Part shown: positions 8,682 through 17,168 of the stretch, piece after piece
How positions within the stretch are numbered: position 1 is the first letter of the stretch
Layout: the number at the start of each line of letters is the position of its first letter
DNA from: an uncultured Alphaproteobacteria bacterium
Lineage (GTDB): Bacteria; Pseudomonadota; Alphaproteobacteria; UBA6615
Assembly: GCA_943787745.1 (NCBI GenBank)
Contig: CALSNJ010000002.1
Location: forward strand, 372,001-436,000
DNA: 64,000 nt
Direction of reading: 5' to 3'
Notes under the pieces: generated by a model
The model's database searches: none
The model's input: only the letters and a program-made list of their open reading frames with translations
What the model was told of the DNA's origin: nothing
Made by a program: the position numbers and the translations under genes

Positions 8682-9517
8682 TGGTCTTGCGGAATATTGA
8701 GTCCTATCCGCCGCAAGAGCCATTCACCGAGATCGGGGGCGAGTATCACCTGCGTGTGCAGGAGCTCGGTGCAGATGTTGCCGGTTCGTCTTTCGCCTAT
8801 GGGGATGACCCCTATCAGGAGGTCGCGGTGTTTCCCGCGAGCAAGCCCGATGGTCGTGTGGTTGTGTTCATGCATGGGGGTGGATGGACAAATGGCTACA
8901 AGGAATGGATGGCCTTTATGGCACCAGCCCTGAATGCGATCGGGATTACATTTGTGAGCCTGGGGTATCGGCTGGCGCCTGCCGTTCAATGGCCGGATGG
9001 CGTATTGGATGCGGCGGCGGGTGTTGCCTGGGTTTACGCAAACATCGCTGATCACGGTGGCGATCCAGATCGGCTGATCGTGGGCGGGCATTCCGCGGGT
9101 GGGCACTATGCAACCTGGCTGGCAGTGCGCGATGATTGGCAGGCGCGACTGAAAGTGCCTGCGGATGTGATCAAGGGCGCTGTGCCGGTTTCGGGTGTTT
9201 ATGATTTTACTGAAGGCAATGGCATGCCGGGCCGCCCGCGGTTTCTCGGAGAAGCAGAATCAAATGATCTTGATGCCAGTCCGATCCTGTCGATCAGGAA
9301 TACGCCACCGGTTCTGATGAGCTGGGGCGATCATGATTTTCCGCATTTGATCACGCAGGCCGAACGCATGACGGTCGCACTCGGAGATGCGAAAGCTTCG
9401 GTTGAGACGCTTGTTCTGGAGAATTGCGACCATCTTGGCGCGTCTTACGCGTGCGGCGAAACGTCGGCGCCATGGGTTCGGGCGCTCGACCAATGGTCCA
9501 GGGACTGCCAAATCTAG
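8681..9517 (+). CDS. Alpha/beta hydrolase, kynurenine-formamidase-like
   Basis: A 278-residue alpha/beta hydrolase whose HGGGW motif (His65 onward) is the hallmark of kynurenine formamidases and related amidohydrolases. The nucleophile elbow is GGHSAGG (Ser138), the acid is in WGDHDFP (Asp217) and the histidine in NCDHLG (His251). It starts with GTG one base inside the stop of the upstream dioxygenase gene (TAGTG), so expression is coupled. Following an Fe ring-opening enzyme that would release a formyl amide, a deformylating hydrolase is chemically sensible, but NicD itself has a different motif pattern. No other kynurenine-pathway gene is nearby. Followed by ~165 non-coding bases and an insertion sequence. 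Confidence 0.8.
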   Translation: MVLRNIESYPPQEPFTEIGGEYHLRVQELGADVAGSSFAYGDDPYQEVAVFPASKPDGRVVVFMHGGGWTNGYKEWMAFMAPALNAIGITFVSLGYRLAPAVQWPDGVLDAAAGVAWVYANIADHGGDPDRLIVGGHSAGGHYATWLAVRDDWQARLKVPADVIKGAVPVSGVYDFTEGNGMPGRPRFLGEAESNDLDASPILSIRNTPPVLMSWGDHDFPHLITQAERMTVALGDAKASVETLVLENCDHLGASYACGETSAPWVRALDQWSRDCQI

Positions 9518-9737
9518 GGTTTCCTGGAAACGGTAGTGGTTTCACGTGAGTGTGACAGAGATGGCAGAAGTGTCTGGCTATGCTGGGGATTTTGGTATGT
9601 TAACCTTCTTTTCAGACCCTCTCACTACCTTGCGATTTCTTAGAATGAATCGATGCCCCCATATGTCCGTCGTCATATAAATTGGAACAACTGGCGGGCT
9701 GATCCAAGGGAGGATCTGGCTCATCTGGTTTAAGATG

Positions 9738-10718
9738 TTAGGCGGCGTATTTGCGGTATTGCAAGCGCCGGGCCTTCATCGTTTTCCGTTTGATCCTTTC
9801 CCGTTGTTGTAAAATGGCTTGGCCCCGCCCGAAGTAGACGTCTGCAGGGGTAAGGTTGTTGATGCTCTCGTGGTAGCGTTGATGGTTGTAATGATCGACG
9901 AACGCCTCGATCTGCGCCTCAAGATCTGCCGGGAAGAAGTAGTTTTCCAGCAGGATGCGGTTCTTCAGCGTCTGATGCCATCGTTCGATCTTACCCTGAG
10001 TTTGCGGATGATACGGTGCACCCCTGACGTGCTTCATCTTCTTTTCATCCAGCCATTCCGCCAGCTCACCAGAGACGTAGCTGGAGCCATTGTCCGATAA
10101 CAGTCTCGGCTTGTGCACAACATGGGCCTGATCACAGTCCGATGCCTGCAAGGCGAGGTTCAGCGTCTCGGTCACATCGCTGGTCTTCATGGTCGTGCAC
10201 AGCTTCCAGGCAATGATATAGCGAGAGTAATCATCAAGGATCGTCGATAAGTACATCCAGCCCCAGCCGATGACCTTCAGATAGGTGAAGTCGGTCTGCC
10301 ACAGTTGATTGATCGCGGTCGTCTTTTCCTTGAACTCATCAGCAGCCTTGATGACGATGAATGCACGGCTGGTAATCAGATCAAGGGATTTAAGCAGGCG
10401 ATAGACGGAAGCCTCTGAGACAAAGTAGCTTTCTGTATCAGTGAAGCGTACTGCCAGTTCGCGAGGAGACAGTTCCGGCACATCCAGGGCCAGGGCAATG
10501 ATCCGCCGGCGAACGTCATCAGGAATGCGGTTCCAGACCCGCGATGGCCTGGGCGATTGATCTTCCAGGGCCTCCGAACCACCAAGCTGATAGCGGTCAT
10601 ACCAGCGATAAAACGTGGTGCGGGGGATACCTAGCTTGTCCAGCGTCTGCTTGATGGGCAGGTGAGACTGCTCGACAAGGCGGATGATCTCAAGTTTCTC
10701 AGATGCGGGGTATCTCAT
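9738..10718 (-). CDS. IS3-family transposase OrfB (DDE integrase core)
   Basis: A 326-residue transposase. An N-terminal helix-turn-helix (residues 1-45, IPRTTFYRWYDRY) precedes an rve integrase core with the DDE triad: Asp in WQTDFTYL, Asp in LLSDNGSSY, and Glu in QGKIERWHQ. It begins in the ATGA that also ends orfA, so it can be translated by coupling or as an OrfAB fusion by frameshifting as in other IS3 elements. No premature stop or missing catalytic residue is seen. Confidence 0.95.
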   Translation of the reverse strand: MRYPASEKLEIIRLVEQSHLPIKQTLDKLGIPRTTFYRWYDRYQLGGSEALEDQSPRPSRVWNRIPDDVRRRIIALALDVPELSPRELAVRFTDTESYFVSEASVYRLLKSLDLITSRAFIVIKAADEFKEKTTAINQLWQTDFTYLKVIGWGWMYLSTILDDYSRYIIAWKLCTTMKTSDVTETLNLALQASDCDQAHVVHKPRLLSDNGSSYVSGELAEWLDEKKMKHVRGAPYHPQTQGKIERWHQTLKNRILLENYFFPADLEAQIEAFVDHYNHQRYHESINNLTPADVYFGRGQAILQQRERIKRKTMKARRLQYRKYAA

Positions 10719-11089
10719 TCGTCGTCTCCCCCATCCGCGGTCATGCTTTTTTTAAGCAACCTGAGCTCCAGGGTCTGCTCAGCAACAACCTCCTTCAAAT
10801 CACGTGCTTCACGGCGAAGGGCTTGAACCTCGCCCGTAGAAGCCGCACGAGCCGTATCACCCGCAAGTCGACGCTTGCCAGCTTCAAGAAACTCTTTCGA
10901 CCACTTGTAATAAATGCTCTGCGCAATGCCTTCCCGGCGGCATAACTCCGCGATCGTTTCTTCACCACGCAATCCGTCCAGCACAATGCGGATCTTCTCT
11001 TCAGCAGAATATTGCTTGCGCGTTGCCCGGCGGATGTCCTTGATCGCCTTGGCGGCACCCGTCTGGCGGGTCTGCGATTTCTGTCTCAT
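10715..11089 (-). CDS. IS3-family transposase OrfA (HTH, DNA-binding)
   Basis: A 124-residue OrfA with a helix-turn-helix of the transposase-8 type (KQYSAEEKIRIVLDGL, then ELCRREGIAQSIYYKWSKEF) and a leucine-rich C-terminal coiled coil (EARDLKEVVAEQTLELRLLKK) that in IS3 elements mediates multimerisation. It recognises the terminal repeats and provides the N-terminal part of the OrfAB transposase if frameshifting occurs. Its stop codon overlaps the orfB start by four bases (ATGA). Confidence 0.93.
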   Translation of the reverse strand: MRQKSQTRQTGAAKAIKDIRRATRKQYSAEEKIRIVLDGLRGEETIAELCRREGIAQSIYYKWSKEFLEAGKRRLAGDTARAASTGEVQALRREARDLKEVVAEQTLELRLLKKSMTADGGDDE

Positions 11090-11157
11090 CTTCGTTCCCT
11101 TCGGTCACTACGATGAGCCAGAAATCCTCCCTTATGAAATCCGGCTAGTTTGTTCCA

Positions 11158-11504
11158 TAGGCGCTGACGTCAGACAGATTGATGAACTTGAAGAGACGAT
11201 TGGTGCGGAGTCCCTTGGGAGTATGCTCAGTATGACCTTGGGTGAGATGCCTGCAACGGCCGCGCTTATCACGGCTGCAAGCGCATCAGGTGATCTGGAG
11301 AAAGTGCGCAAGGAAGTGCACGACATGGGGAGTAATTTCGGAAGCTATGGTGCCATGCGACTGAGCGAACATGCCCGGGCGATCGAAAAAGCTTGTCGCG
11401 AAAACGACCCGCGACGTGTAACTGAGCTCGTGGCCAGTCTCGAGAGCCTCATGGATGAAACACTGAAACTTCTGCGAGAGCGGGTTCCAAGTCTCAACAA
11501 GTAA
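11158..11504 (+). pseudogene. Hpt-domain phosphotransfer protein, 5' end removed by the IS
   Basis: The frame read from the IS right end encodes about 115 residues of a histidine phosphotransfer (Hpt) domain protein: a helical bundle with the candidate phospho-accepting histidine in EVHDMGSNFGS and a typical second half (SEHARAIEKACREND). Hpt proteins relay phosphate from hybrid sensor kinases to response regulators. No start with a ribosome-binding site lies in the remaining piece before the domain begins. On the other side of the IS, an ATG at 9653 opens a frame (MPPYVRRHI) that would join in frame if the element were excised between the ATA triplets. I infer that the IS split this gene; residual expression from an IS-borne promoter cannot be excluded. 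Confidence 0.7.
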
Positions 11505-11522
11505 CCGCTTAGGCGCGTTCGG

Positions 11523-12179
11523 TTATGCTGGCAGAAGGTCCGGCATAAGGTCTTCTGCGGCGTCTCGTATTATTCCGGCAGCCGTTTCAGCCAACACACG
11601 AATATCATCACGTTCGCTCGCCATGCTCGAAAGCCAGTGGAGATGCGCAAGTGCGTATCCCCCTCCGATCGTCGCCCATATGTCATCGGGTTCCAGATCG
11701 TCTTCATTCAAGTCGCAGGCCCGCATCGCAAAAGGTGGGGGTCCGAGATGAATCACCCAGGGCACGTCATCGATGGTACCGTCATCGGTATCGAGATAGA
11801 CGCCCACAAGAAATCCCAAAGGAATGTCCTCGCGCTGTAGTTCGGCTGATGACGGGCGGAACGGATAGGTTTTGAGCGCCAGTCGCTCGGCGACCGTCTC
11901 GTTGTGGATCGCATCGATGGCATCGGCGACTGTTTGGGCAAGTTCGCTCGGGTCGGTTGTCCGGGGTTCGACGAAAATGAGATTGCCCAGAGCGAATTGG
12001 TTGTCGCTGACCAGCGGGAAATACATATCGGTGAGTTCGCCGGTTGGCATCATGTCTTCCGGGCGGTGAACCACCCGAAGAAAGAATGCCGGATCGTCGA
12101 TATGGACGAGCCAGATATCGTCGCCATCTTCGGCAAATTCGGGCCAGCCGAACAGTCTTCCAACGATAAAACGTGCCAT
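11523..12179 (-). CDS. Conserved-looking hypothetical protein, acidic, 218 aa
   Basis: I do not recognise this family. The 218-residue product is strongly acidic (many Asp/Glu, for example LNEDDLEPDD) and has no signal peptide or membrane segment. It opens with MARFIVGRLFGWPEFAEDG and has a mixed alpha/beta look with a helical C-terminus. Codon use resembles its neighbours. It ends 18 bases from the Hpt fragment, which it faces convergently, and is divergent from the MDR oxidoreductase gene with a 104-base gap, so the two may share a regulatory region. Confidence 0.65.
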   Translation of the reverse strand: MARFIVGRLFGWPEFAEDGDDIWLVHIDDPAFFLRVVHRPEDMMPTGELTDMYFPLVSDNQFALGNLIFVEPRTTDPSELAQTVADAIDAIHNETVAERLALKTYPFRPSSAELQREDIPLGFLVGVYLDTDDGTIDDVPWVIHLGPPPFAMRACDLNEDDLEPDDIWATIGGGYALAHLHWLSSMASERDDIRVLAETAAGIIRDAAEDLMPDLLPA

Positions 12180-12283
12180 GGAGATTGCGTGCCAGATGCA
12201 GGCGAGCCGCGCAAGTGAAAGAACTATTGTTGGGCGTCACGGGTTTGGGATAGAGGTACTGTATCAATATGGGGGAAAGACGA

Positions 12284-13324
12284 ATGAAAGCACAGGTTCT
12301 CTATAAGGGCGGTCAGCCTTTTGTACTTGAAGATAGACCCGATCCGGAGCCCGGCCCGGGTGAAGCTGTTGCAAAGGTATTGGCCTGTGGCGCGGGTCTG
12401 ACGATCCATCATATTCGCGCTGGACGCGGCAAGGCTGAATTCCCAATCATTATTGGCCACGAGATTACGGGTGAAATTGTCGAGGTCGGAAAGTCTGACG
12501 GCAGGGAAAGTGATTTGAAAGTTGGTGACCCCGTCACGGCATATTTTTATCTGATTGAGGGCGAAGACAAGTGGACCCGTGCGGGACGCGCGCCGATTTC
12601 AACGGTGAACCGCGGATATATCGGGCGTCAGATTGATGGCGGCTATGCGGAATACATAAAGTTGCCGGTCTCAAACTTCATCAAGCTTCCTGAAGGTCTT
12701 GATTACAAGAACAAGCCTGCAGACGTTGGCGTGATTTCCGATGCGATTGCGACGCCTTATAAAGTGCTCCAACGGGCGCGTGTTACCCCAATGGATACGG
12801 TCGCAGTTTTTGGAGCCGGCGGGGGTCTTGGGGTTCATCAGGTGATGATGGCGAAATGGGCCAATGCCCGTGTTATCGCGGTTGATGTGATGGCGGATAA
12901 GCTGAAGGTTTGTCAGGATCTGGGGGCGGATATGATCGTTGATGCCTCGAACGATCGTGTCGTCGATGAAATCATGGAGCTGACCAAAGGTGCCGGAGTT
13001 GATGTGGCGGTCGACTATGTCTCGACACAGGGCACTCAGGAGCAGGCTGTCGGGAGTTTGGGGATCGGCGGGCGTTTTGTAACCTTGGGCGGTGCTGGAC
13101 AGCCCTTCATGGCGCCTGCGCCGCAGATGCTGGCCAAGGAGCTCGAACTGATGGGCAGTCGTTACTGCAGCATGCAGCAGGTGGTGGATTCACTTGAGCT
13201 TTGCGCGCGTGGTGATGTCTGGCCACTGGTAACTGAAACCTACAAGCTGGAAGAGGCCGAGACGGTCCACGCCCGGCTTGACCAGGGACTGGTCACCGGG
13301 CGTGCCGCCATTGTCATGGACTAG
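12284..13324 (+). CDS. Medium-chain dehydrogenase/reductase (zinc-type alcohol dehydrogenase-like)
   Basis: A 346-residue MDR-superfamily oxidoreductase. The N-terminal GroES-like domain shows the catalytic-zinc pattern Cys35 and His59-Glu60 (IIGHEITG), and the Rossmann domain has GAGGGLGVHQ for NAD(P) binding. The four structural-zinc cysteines of classical alcohol dehydrogenases are absent from the lobe (about 90-125), so it belongs to a subgroup without that site. The ATG at 12284 is chosen over one at 12269 because GGGGGAAAG is correctly placed upstream of it. It heads the run of catabolic genes at 12-17.6 kb; the substrate is unknown. Confidence 0.85.
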   Translation: MKAQVLYKGGQPFVLEDRPDPEPGPGEAVAKVLACGAGLTIHHIRAGRGKAEFPIIIGHEITGEIVEVGKSDGRESDLKVGDPVTAYFYLIEGEDKWTRAGRAPISTVNRGYIGRQIDGGYAEYIKLPVSNFIKLPEGLDYKNKPADVGVISDAIATPYKVLQRARVTPMDTVAVFGAGGGLGVHQVMMAKWANARVIAVDVMADKLKVCQDLGADMIVDASNDRVVDEIMELTKGAGVDVAVDYVSTQGTQEQAVGSLGIGGRFVTLGGAGQPFMAPAPQMLAKELELMGSRYCSMQQVVDSLELCARGDVWPLVTETYKLEEAETVHARLDQGLVTGRAAIVMD

Positions 13325-13332
13325 GCGAAGCT

Positions 13333-14211
13333 TCAGTCCGCGACAATCGGATTGGAAAGAATGCCTATCTTCGAGATTTCGACCTCGACGGTGTCTCCGT
13401 CTTTCATCCAGAGCTGCGGTGTTCGGGCCAGGCCAACACCACTCGGCGTCCCTGTGACAATCACGTCGCCGGGGCGCAGTTCTGTCATTGTCGAGATATA
13501 AGCAATGAGCTGGGGCACATTGAAGATGAGGTCGTTGACACCTTCGCTCTGAACCGTCTCGCCGTTTAGACGTGTTTCGAGATGCAGGTCTGCCGGGTCG
13601 GAAATTTCATCCGCGCTGACCATGCAGGGGCCGAACGAGCCCGAGTGGTAGAAGTTCTTGCCGGGCAGAAACTGGGTGGTGTGCCGTTGCCAGTCCCGGA
13701 TCGAACCGTCGTTGTAGCAGGAGTAGCCGCCGACATAGTCCAGTGCGTCGGCTTCGGACACGCGGCGAGCAGTCTTGCCCATAATGACGGCGAGTTCGCC
13801 TTCAAAGTCGAACATTTCCGACTCTCTCGGCGCGATCATTGGCTGGCCATGTGCGACATGGCTTGCGGGCCAGCGCGGGAACAGGATTGGTTTTTCGGGC
13901 AGCTTGTTTCCGGTTTCTTCGGCATGTTTGCGATAATTCAGTCCAACACAGAAGATGGCATGTGGATTGGTGATGGGTTCGCGCAGAGTGATGTCGCTGG
14001 CGGGAAAGTCAGACGCCTTGCCGGTCTGGCCGCCGAAACCGGTTCCCAGATACTCTGCAACCTTTGCCTTCTCAACGTCACTGGCGGCGAGATAGTCGCG
14101 CAAGGTCGGCATCGTGTTGCCGAACTCAGCACACAGATCGATGACCCCACCATCGGCACCCATGACACCCCAGGATTCTCGGTTCACAACGCGGTAGCTG
14201 ACAAATTTCAT
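13333..14211 (-). CDS. Fumarylacetoacetate hydrolase family protein
   Basis: A 292-residue FAH-superfamily enzyme, which hydrolyses C-C bonds of 1,3-diketo acids or decarboxylates/isomerises related intermediates at the end of aromatic meta-cleavage or homogentisate pathways. The family metal site is visible: Glu137 and Glu139 in FDFEGELAVIMG and Asp168 in YNDGSIRDWQ; NPHAIFCVGLNYRKHAEETG and VTGTPSGVG are the other hallmarks. It is convergent with the MDR gene (8 bases apart) and lies 23 bases downstream of an acyl-CoA dehydrogenase on the same strand, so those two probably form an operon. Confidence 0.93.
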   Translation of the reverse strand: MKFVSYRVVNRESWGVMGADGGVIDLCAEFGNTMPTLRDYLAASDVEKAKVAEYLGTGFGGQTGKASDFPASDITLREPITNPHAIFCVGLNYRKHAEETGNKLPEKPILFPRWPASHVAHGQPMIAPRESEMFDFEGELAVIMGKTARRVSEADALDYVGGYSCYNDGSIRDWQRHTTQFLPGKNFYHSGSFGPCMVSADEISDPADLHLETRLNGETVQSEGVNDLIFNVPQLIAYISTMTELRPGDVIVTGTPSGVGLARTPQLWMKDGDTVEVEISKIGILSNPIVAD

Positions 14212-14234
14212 GATTTCCCCCTGATTAGACTGAT

Positions 14235-15392
14235 TTAGTTTTGTGCAGCATCACGCATCATATTGCGTGCGATGACGATCTGCTGGATTTGTGACGTGCC
14301 CTCGTAAATGCGGAGCAGGCGAACGTCTCGGTAAAATCTCTCAATCGGATACTCGGCCATATACCCCGCACCGCCGAAGATCTGCACGGCGCGGTCTGCG
14401 ACCCGACCAACCATCTCCGTTGCGTAATATTTGCAGCATGCCGCTTCGGTCGCGATGTTTTCGCCGGCGTCGAACCGTGTTGCCGCATCGGCAACCATTG
14501 TTCGTGCCGCGTAGGCTTCGGTACGGCTGTCAGCCAACATGGCCTGAACCAGTTGGAACTCTCCGATGGGTTTGCCAAATTGCTGGCGCTCACTGGCATA
14601 TCGGACACATTCGTCGATCAAGCGTTCTGCGATACCAACAGAAATCGCCCCCATATGCAGACGCCCCCGGTCGAGGACCTTCATGGCGGTTTTAAAACCC
14701 TGACCAGCGGTACCACCGATGATATTGCCGGCTGGAACGACACAATCTTCCAGCACCACGTCTGCTGTATGCGCGCCTTGCTGGCCCATCTTGCGGTCAT
14801 GTTTGCCGACGCTCAGACCGGGCGTGTCACGCTCGACGATGAACGCAGATACACCGCGCGCGCCGGGTTCGTCTGGGTTCGTGCGGGCCATGAGGGTAAA
14901 AATACCGGCATGGGGTGCGTTGGTGATGTAACGCTTGGTGCCGTTCAGGACGTAATTGTCGCCGTCACGGCGGGCCGATGTCCGCAGAGAGCCGGCATCC
15001 GAGCCTGCCTCGGGCTCGGTCAAAGCAAATGATGCGATGGTTTCACCGCTGGCCAGTTTGGGTAGCCAGTAGGTTTTTTGCTCCGGGGTTCCATCGATGA
15101 CAATCCCCTGAGAGCCGATGCCCACATTGGTGCCAAATACGGATCGAAATGCCGGGGAGGTCCAGCCCAGTTCCTGAACCGTCAGCACCTCTTCGAACAT
15201 CGACAGGCCCAGTCCGCCATACTCTTCGGGGATCGACAGGCCGAACAGGCCAAGCTCTCGCATCTCTTCAATGATTTCACCGGGAACCTCATCCTCCTCC
15301 GAGACCTGTGCCTCAAGAGGGACAAGGCGTTCGCGGACAAAACGACGAACCGTGTCGAGGAGCTGCTGGAGTGTTTCGGGATCAAGTGCCAT
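14235..15392 (-). CDS. Acyl-CoA dehydrogenase
   Basis: A 385-residue FAD-dependent acyl-CoA dehydrogenase of standard length. It shows the flavin/substrate segment ALTEPEAGSDAGSLRT, the RYITNAPHAG region, QQFGKPIGEFQ, and the C-terminal IYEGTSQIQ, whose Glu is the usual catalytic base of short/medium-chain members. The frame is open to 15524, but the ATG at 15392 with GGTGA upstream gives the normal N-terminus (MALDPETLQQ); an ATG four codons earlier is an alternative. It introduces a double bond into an acyl-CoA and passes electrons to ETF. It is cotranscribed with the FAH-family gene downstream, suggesting degradation of a cyclic or branched acyl compound; substrate unknown. Confidence 0.93.
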   Translation of the reverse strand: MALDPETLQQLLDTVRRFVRERLVPLEAQVSEEDEVPGEIIEEMRELGLFGLSIPEEYGGLGLSMFEEVLTVQELGWTSPAFRSVFGTNVGIGSQGIVIDGTPEQKTYWLPKLASGETIASFALTEPEAGSDAGSLRTSARRDGDNYVLNGTKRYITNAPHAGIFTLMARTNPDEPGARGVSAFIVERDTPGLSVGKHDRKMGQQGAHTADVVLEDCVVPAGNIIGGTAGQGFKTAMKVLDRGRLHMGAISVGIAERLIDECVRYASERQQFGKPIGEFQLVQAMLADSRTEAYAARTMVADAATRFDAGENIATEAACCKYYATEMVGRVADRAVQIFGGAGYMAEYPIERFYRDVRLLRIYEGTSQIQQIVIARNMMRDAAQN

Positions 15393-15543
15393 GAAGTTCA
15401 CCATTATTGCTGGGTGAAGTGTATCGGCTTTGTGGACAGGGTTCCATGCAACGACGGTTCGTCGGCCTTGTGCATGGGATAGCTGCCGTTCGACATGAAC
15501 TCTGCTAAAGTGCGGGGAGGTCAAAAGTCGGGGAGGGCTTTCA

Positions 15544-16104
15544 ATGTCCCATGCTTACGCACATGTTCCAGAGCCGAATACGGCACCAAAACCAGCTTAT
15601 TTCGCGCATATCGTGCTTTATTCGAAGAACCGCGCAGAGATGACCCAGTGGTACTGCGATGTTCTTGGGGCGCAGGTTATGGGGGATGCAGAGGGAATAT
15701 CCTTTATTACCTACGATGATGAACACCATCGGGTGGCGATCATCGAGCGTGACGGAATTGGTGACAAAGTCGCAAACACGGTCGGAATGGCGCATTTTGC
15801 CTATTCCTATGACTCTTTGGCCGATCTGATTGCGATCTACGGACACCTCAAGGGAAAAGGGATCGATCCGGTACGCCAGATCAACCATGGTCCGACCACC
15901 TCGCTCTACTACCACGATCCCGACGGCAATTCTGTCGAGCTTCAAACCGACAATTTTGATTCTATTGAAGCCCTCAATGCGTGGTTTGCAACTGGCGCGT
16001 TCAACCGGGAGCCGATCGGGGTTCTGATTGATATGGATGATCTCACAGCCCGTCTTGAAGCGGGCGAGCCGGAATCCGAACTCAAGAAACCACTACAGAC
16101 ATGA
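15544..16104 (+). CDS. VOC-family protein, extradiol-dioxygenase-like
   Basis: The 186-residue protein has one vicinal-oxygen-chelate module pair: FAHIVLYS (first metal-ligand His), WYCDVLGAQVM, GMAHFAYSY (second His) and DPDGNSVELQTDNF (Glu ligand). This ligand set is that of type I extradiol dioxygenases and glyoxalase-like proteins. The length corresponds to a short single-domain form rather than the two-domain catechol dioxygenases. It starts the plus-strand half of the catabolic cluster and is followed 42 bases later by the GST gene. Ring cleavage is plausible but other VOC chemistry cannot be excluded. Confidence 0.85.
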   Translation: MSHAYAHVPEPNTAPKPAYFAHIVLYSKNRAEMTQWYCDVLGAQVMGDAEGISFITYDDEHHRVAIIERDGIGDKVANTVGMAHFAYSYDSLADLIAIYGHLKGKGIDPVRQINHGPTTSLYYHDPDGNSVELQTDNFDSIEALNAWFATGAFNREPIGVLIDMDDLTARLEAGEPESELKKPLQT

Positions 16105-16146
16105 TGCGCAGCGCCGTCTCGGCGCTGCGACAGGGAGATATGAACC

Positions 16147-17145
16147 ATGGGCATGCTCATCGAGGGCACGTGGCACGACAATGACGCCACGGCACGCGAA
16201 GTTGCGAAAGACGGAAAATTTCAGCGCAGCGAAAGCCAGTTTCGAAACTGGATCACAGCTGACGGCAGCGCAGGGCCTACGGGTGAAGCGGGATTTGAGG
16301 CCGAACCCGATCGCTATCATCTCTATCTCGCGCACACTTGCCCTTGGGCACATCGGGCGCTGATTTTCCGCGCCATCAAGGGGCTCGACAGTGCGATCAC
16401 CGTGTCACTGGCGCAACCTGGCCGCCATGCGCAGGGCTGGACTTATGGCGATGATCCGGATTATCCCGATTGCCTGCCCGACCACGTGAACGGTTTTTCA
16501 CATTTGCATGAGGCCTATACCGCGTCTGCCTCCGACTATACGGGCAAAGTTACGGTCCCAACCCTGTGGGACAAGAAAACCAGTCGGGTCGTGAACAATG
16601 AATCCTCCGAAATTATTCGGATGTTCAACACTGCGTTTGAATCCTTCACGAACGCCACCGAGGACTTCTATCCAGCCGAATTGCAGGCTGAAATTGATGA
16701 GATCAACGATGTTGTCTATCGCACGGTCAACAATGGCGTTTATCGAACAGGTTTTGCGGCCACTCAGGATGCCTACAACGAAGCTGTAACAGCGCTGTTC
16801 GACACGCTGGATGACCTGGAAGGACGTCTGAGCAAGCAACGTTATCTCGTGGGCAATCGCCTGACAGAAGCCGATTGGCGGCTCTGGGTGACGTTGATCC
16901 GGTTCGACGCCTGCTATGTCGGGGCTTTCAAGTGCAATATCCGACGCATTCAGGATTATCCCAACCTGTTCAACTACACCCGTGAGCTATACCAGATCCC
17001 CGGCATTGCGGAGACGTTCAGCTTCGACTACGCCAAGATGAATTACTATGGAATTGAGCGGGTGAACCCGAATGGAGTTATCCCGATTGGCCCTGAAGAC
17101 CCTGAGGGTACTTACAGTGCACCGCATGACCGTGACCGTTTCTAG
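16147..17145 (+). CDS. Xi-class glutathione S-transferase (glutathionyl-hydroquinone reductase-like)
   Basis: A 332-residue protein of the YqjG/ECM4 (Xi) GST class, which reductively removes glutathione from glutathionyl-hydroquinones. The catalytic Cys65 lies in the class motif HTCPWAHRAL, followed by the thioredoxin-fold VPTLWDKKTSRVVNNESSEI and a large helical C-terminal domain (LVGNRLTEADWRLWVTLIRF; NIRRIQDYPNL). Length is normal for the class. It sits between a VOC-type dioxygenase-like gene and a PcaC-like gene, a sensible position for handling quinone by-products of aromatic catabolism; this functional grouping is inference. Confidence 0.92.
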   Translation: MGMLIEGTWHDNDATAREVAKDGKFQRSESQFRNWITADGSAGPTGEAGFEAEPDRYHLYLAHTCPWAHRALIFRAIKGLDSAITVSLAQPGRHAQGWTYGDDPDYPDCLPDHVNGFSHLHEAYTASASDYTGKVTVPTLWDKKTSRVVNNESSEIIRMFNTAFESFTNATEDFYPAELQAEIDEINDVVYRTVNNGVYRTGFAATQDAYNEAVTALFDTLDDLEGRLSKQRYLVGNRLTEADWRLWVTLIRFDACYVGAFKCNIRRIQDYPNLFNYTRELYQIPGIAETFSFDYAKMNYYGIERVNPNGVIPIGPEDPEGTYSAPHDRDRF

Positions 17146-17168
17146 GACCCAAGAGGAAGGCTACACCG

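Larger units (their letters stand above)
9683..11157 (-). mobile_element. IS3-family insertion sequence, complete
   Basis: The element of 1475 bp is bounded by imperfect inverted repeats of about 45 bases that start TGGAACAA (9683-9690) and end TTGTTCCA (11150-11157); inside, both ends share AAGGGAGGAT and CTGGCTCATC. It carries orfA and orfB in the usual order on the minus strand. The ends have the TG...CA dinucleotides of IS3 elements. No clean 3-5 bp target duplication flanks these ends; an ATA triplet occurs at 9677-9679 and 11157-11159 but does not abut both repeat ends. The right end cuts an Hpt-domain gene. It appears intact and possibly active. Confidence 0.92.
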
